Source of the DNA: Bifidobacterium oedipodis
GTDB taxonomy: Bacteria > Actinomycetota > Actinomycetes > Actinomycetales > Bifidobacteriaceae
Direction of reading: 5' to 3'
Length of the DNA: 64,000 nucleotides
Assembly: GCF_012932425.1 (NCBI RefSeq)
Contig: NZ_JAAIII010000002.1
Coordinates: forward strand, 310,001 to 374,000
Shown in pieces: positions 63,880 to 64,000 of this stretch. The notes below the pieces were generated by a model. It made no database searches. It was given only the letters and a program-made list of their open reading frames with translations, and was not told where the DNA came from. Within the stretch, counting starts at the first letter, position 1. Each line of letters starts with the position of its first letter. A program made the translations under genes and the position numbers.

Positions 63880-64000
63880 ATGGTCACGCAACGTCGGGCG
63901 CATCGCCGCAGCCCACGTCACAACAGGCGGCAGTGGATTGTGCCTGCATTGGCGCTGGCACTGATGATTGCGTTGGCGTGTGCTGCCATGCTGGTCAGTG
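63880..64000 (+). CDS. Start of a membrane-anchored protein, probable FN3 protein of the PFNA cluster (cut by the window end)
   Basis: Only 40 codons are visible. A very basic start (MVTQRRAHRRSPRHNRR) is followed by a hydrophobic helix (IVPALALALMIALACAAMLV), the pattern of a type II signal anchor. GGGAG lies eight bases ahead of the ATG, and the gene follows the kinase by 71 bases. In the bifidobacterial PFNA cluster the gene after pkb2 encodes a fibronectin type III protein; nothing seen here proves that domain. Confidence 0.6.
   Translation, partial: MVTQRRAHRRSPRHNRRQWIVPALALALMIALACAAMLVS

Overview
The window is high-GC actinobacterial chromosome, very probably Bifidobacterium of the longum/breve group. 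Pointers are a folE-folP-folBK block beside ftsH-hpt-dacB, a stand-alone lactaldehyde reductase, a LacI-controlled GH2 beta-galactosidase with a GPH symporter, and, at the right edge, a Ser/Thr kinase followed by the start of what looks like the fn3 gene of the bifidobacterial PFNA cluster (pkb2-fn3-aaa-duf58-tgm). The species is inferred from gene content; no rRNA is present.

Layout. 1-2.2 kb (+): end of the ABC-F factor EttA and an acyl-CoA thioesterase. 2.2-10.5 kb (-): DUF3180, FolB-FolK fusion, FolP, FolE, FtsH, Hpt, DacB. 10.7-16.2 kb (-): ABC exporter pair, family 2 glycosyltransferase and AI-2E-type membrane protein. 16.2-20.6 kb (+): a second glycosyltransferase, then a tightly packed trio of esterase, condensation-fold acyltransferase and zinc-ribbon membrane protein. 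20.6-21.1 kb is gene-free but full of structure: a four-unit tandem hairpin array, a terminator and a REP-like inverted repeat. 21.1-24.7 kb (-): FucO, peptide deformylase, GlmM.

24.8-37.6 kb is an accessory region with lower GC and many uncharacterised genes. First comes a DprA-like/ComF-like phosphoribosyltransferase pair bracketed by 22-base direct repeats. Next is a four-gene operon, all (-): a 52-aa small protein gene, an MFS exporter containing a run of ten G near its start, and two ATP-grasp ligases. This looks like a small, possibly phase-variable, peptide or pseudopeptide natural-product locus. Directly upstream is a two-component system, and divergent from it are two lipoproteins and an adaptor/ATPase/permease exporter, resembling peptide-sensing and detoxification modules. 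The region ends at tRNA-Glu(UUC).

37.9-47.2 kb (-): a large SF2 helicase with predicted membrane segments, PepN, RNase J, DapA and DapB. 47.4-52.4 kb: the lactose/galactoside operon with its divergent LacI regulator. 52.4-62.4 kb (-): an MFS transporter and two very large UvrD-type helicase-nucleases of AdnA/AdnB type for double-strand-break processing. 62.5-64 kb (+): Pkb2-like kinase and the first 40 codons of the next gene. No rRNA, insertion sequence, CRISPR array or prophage was found.
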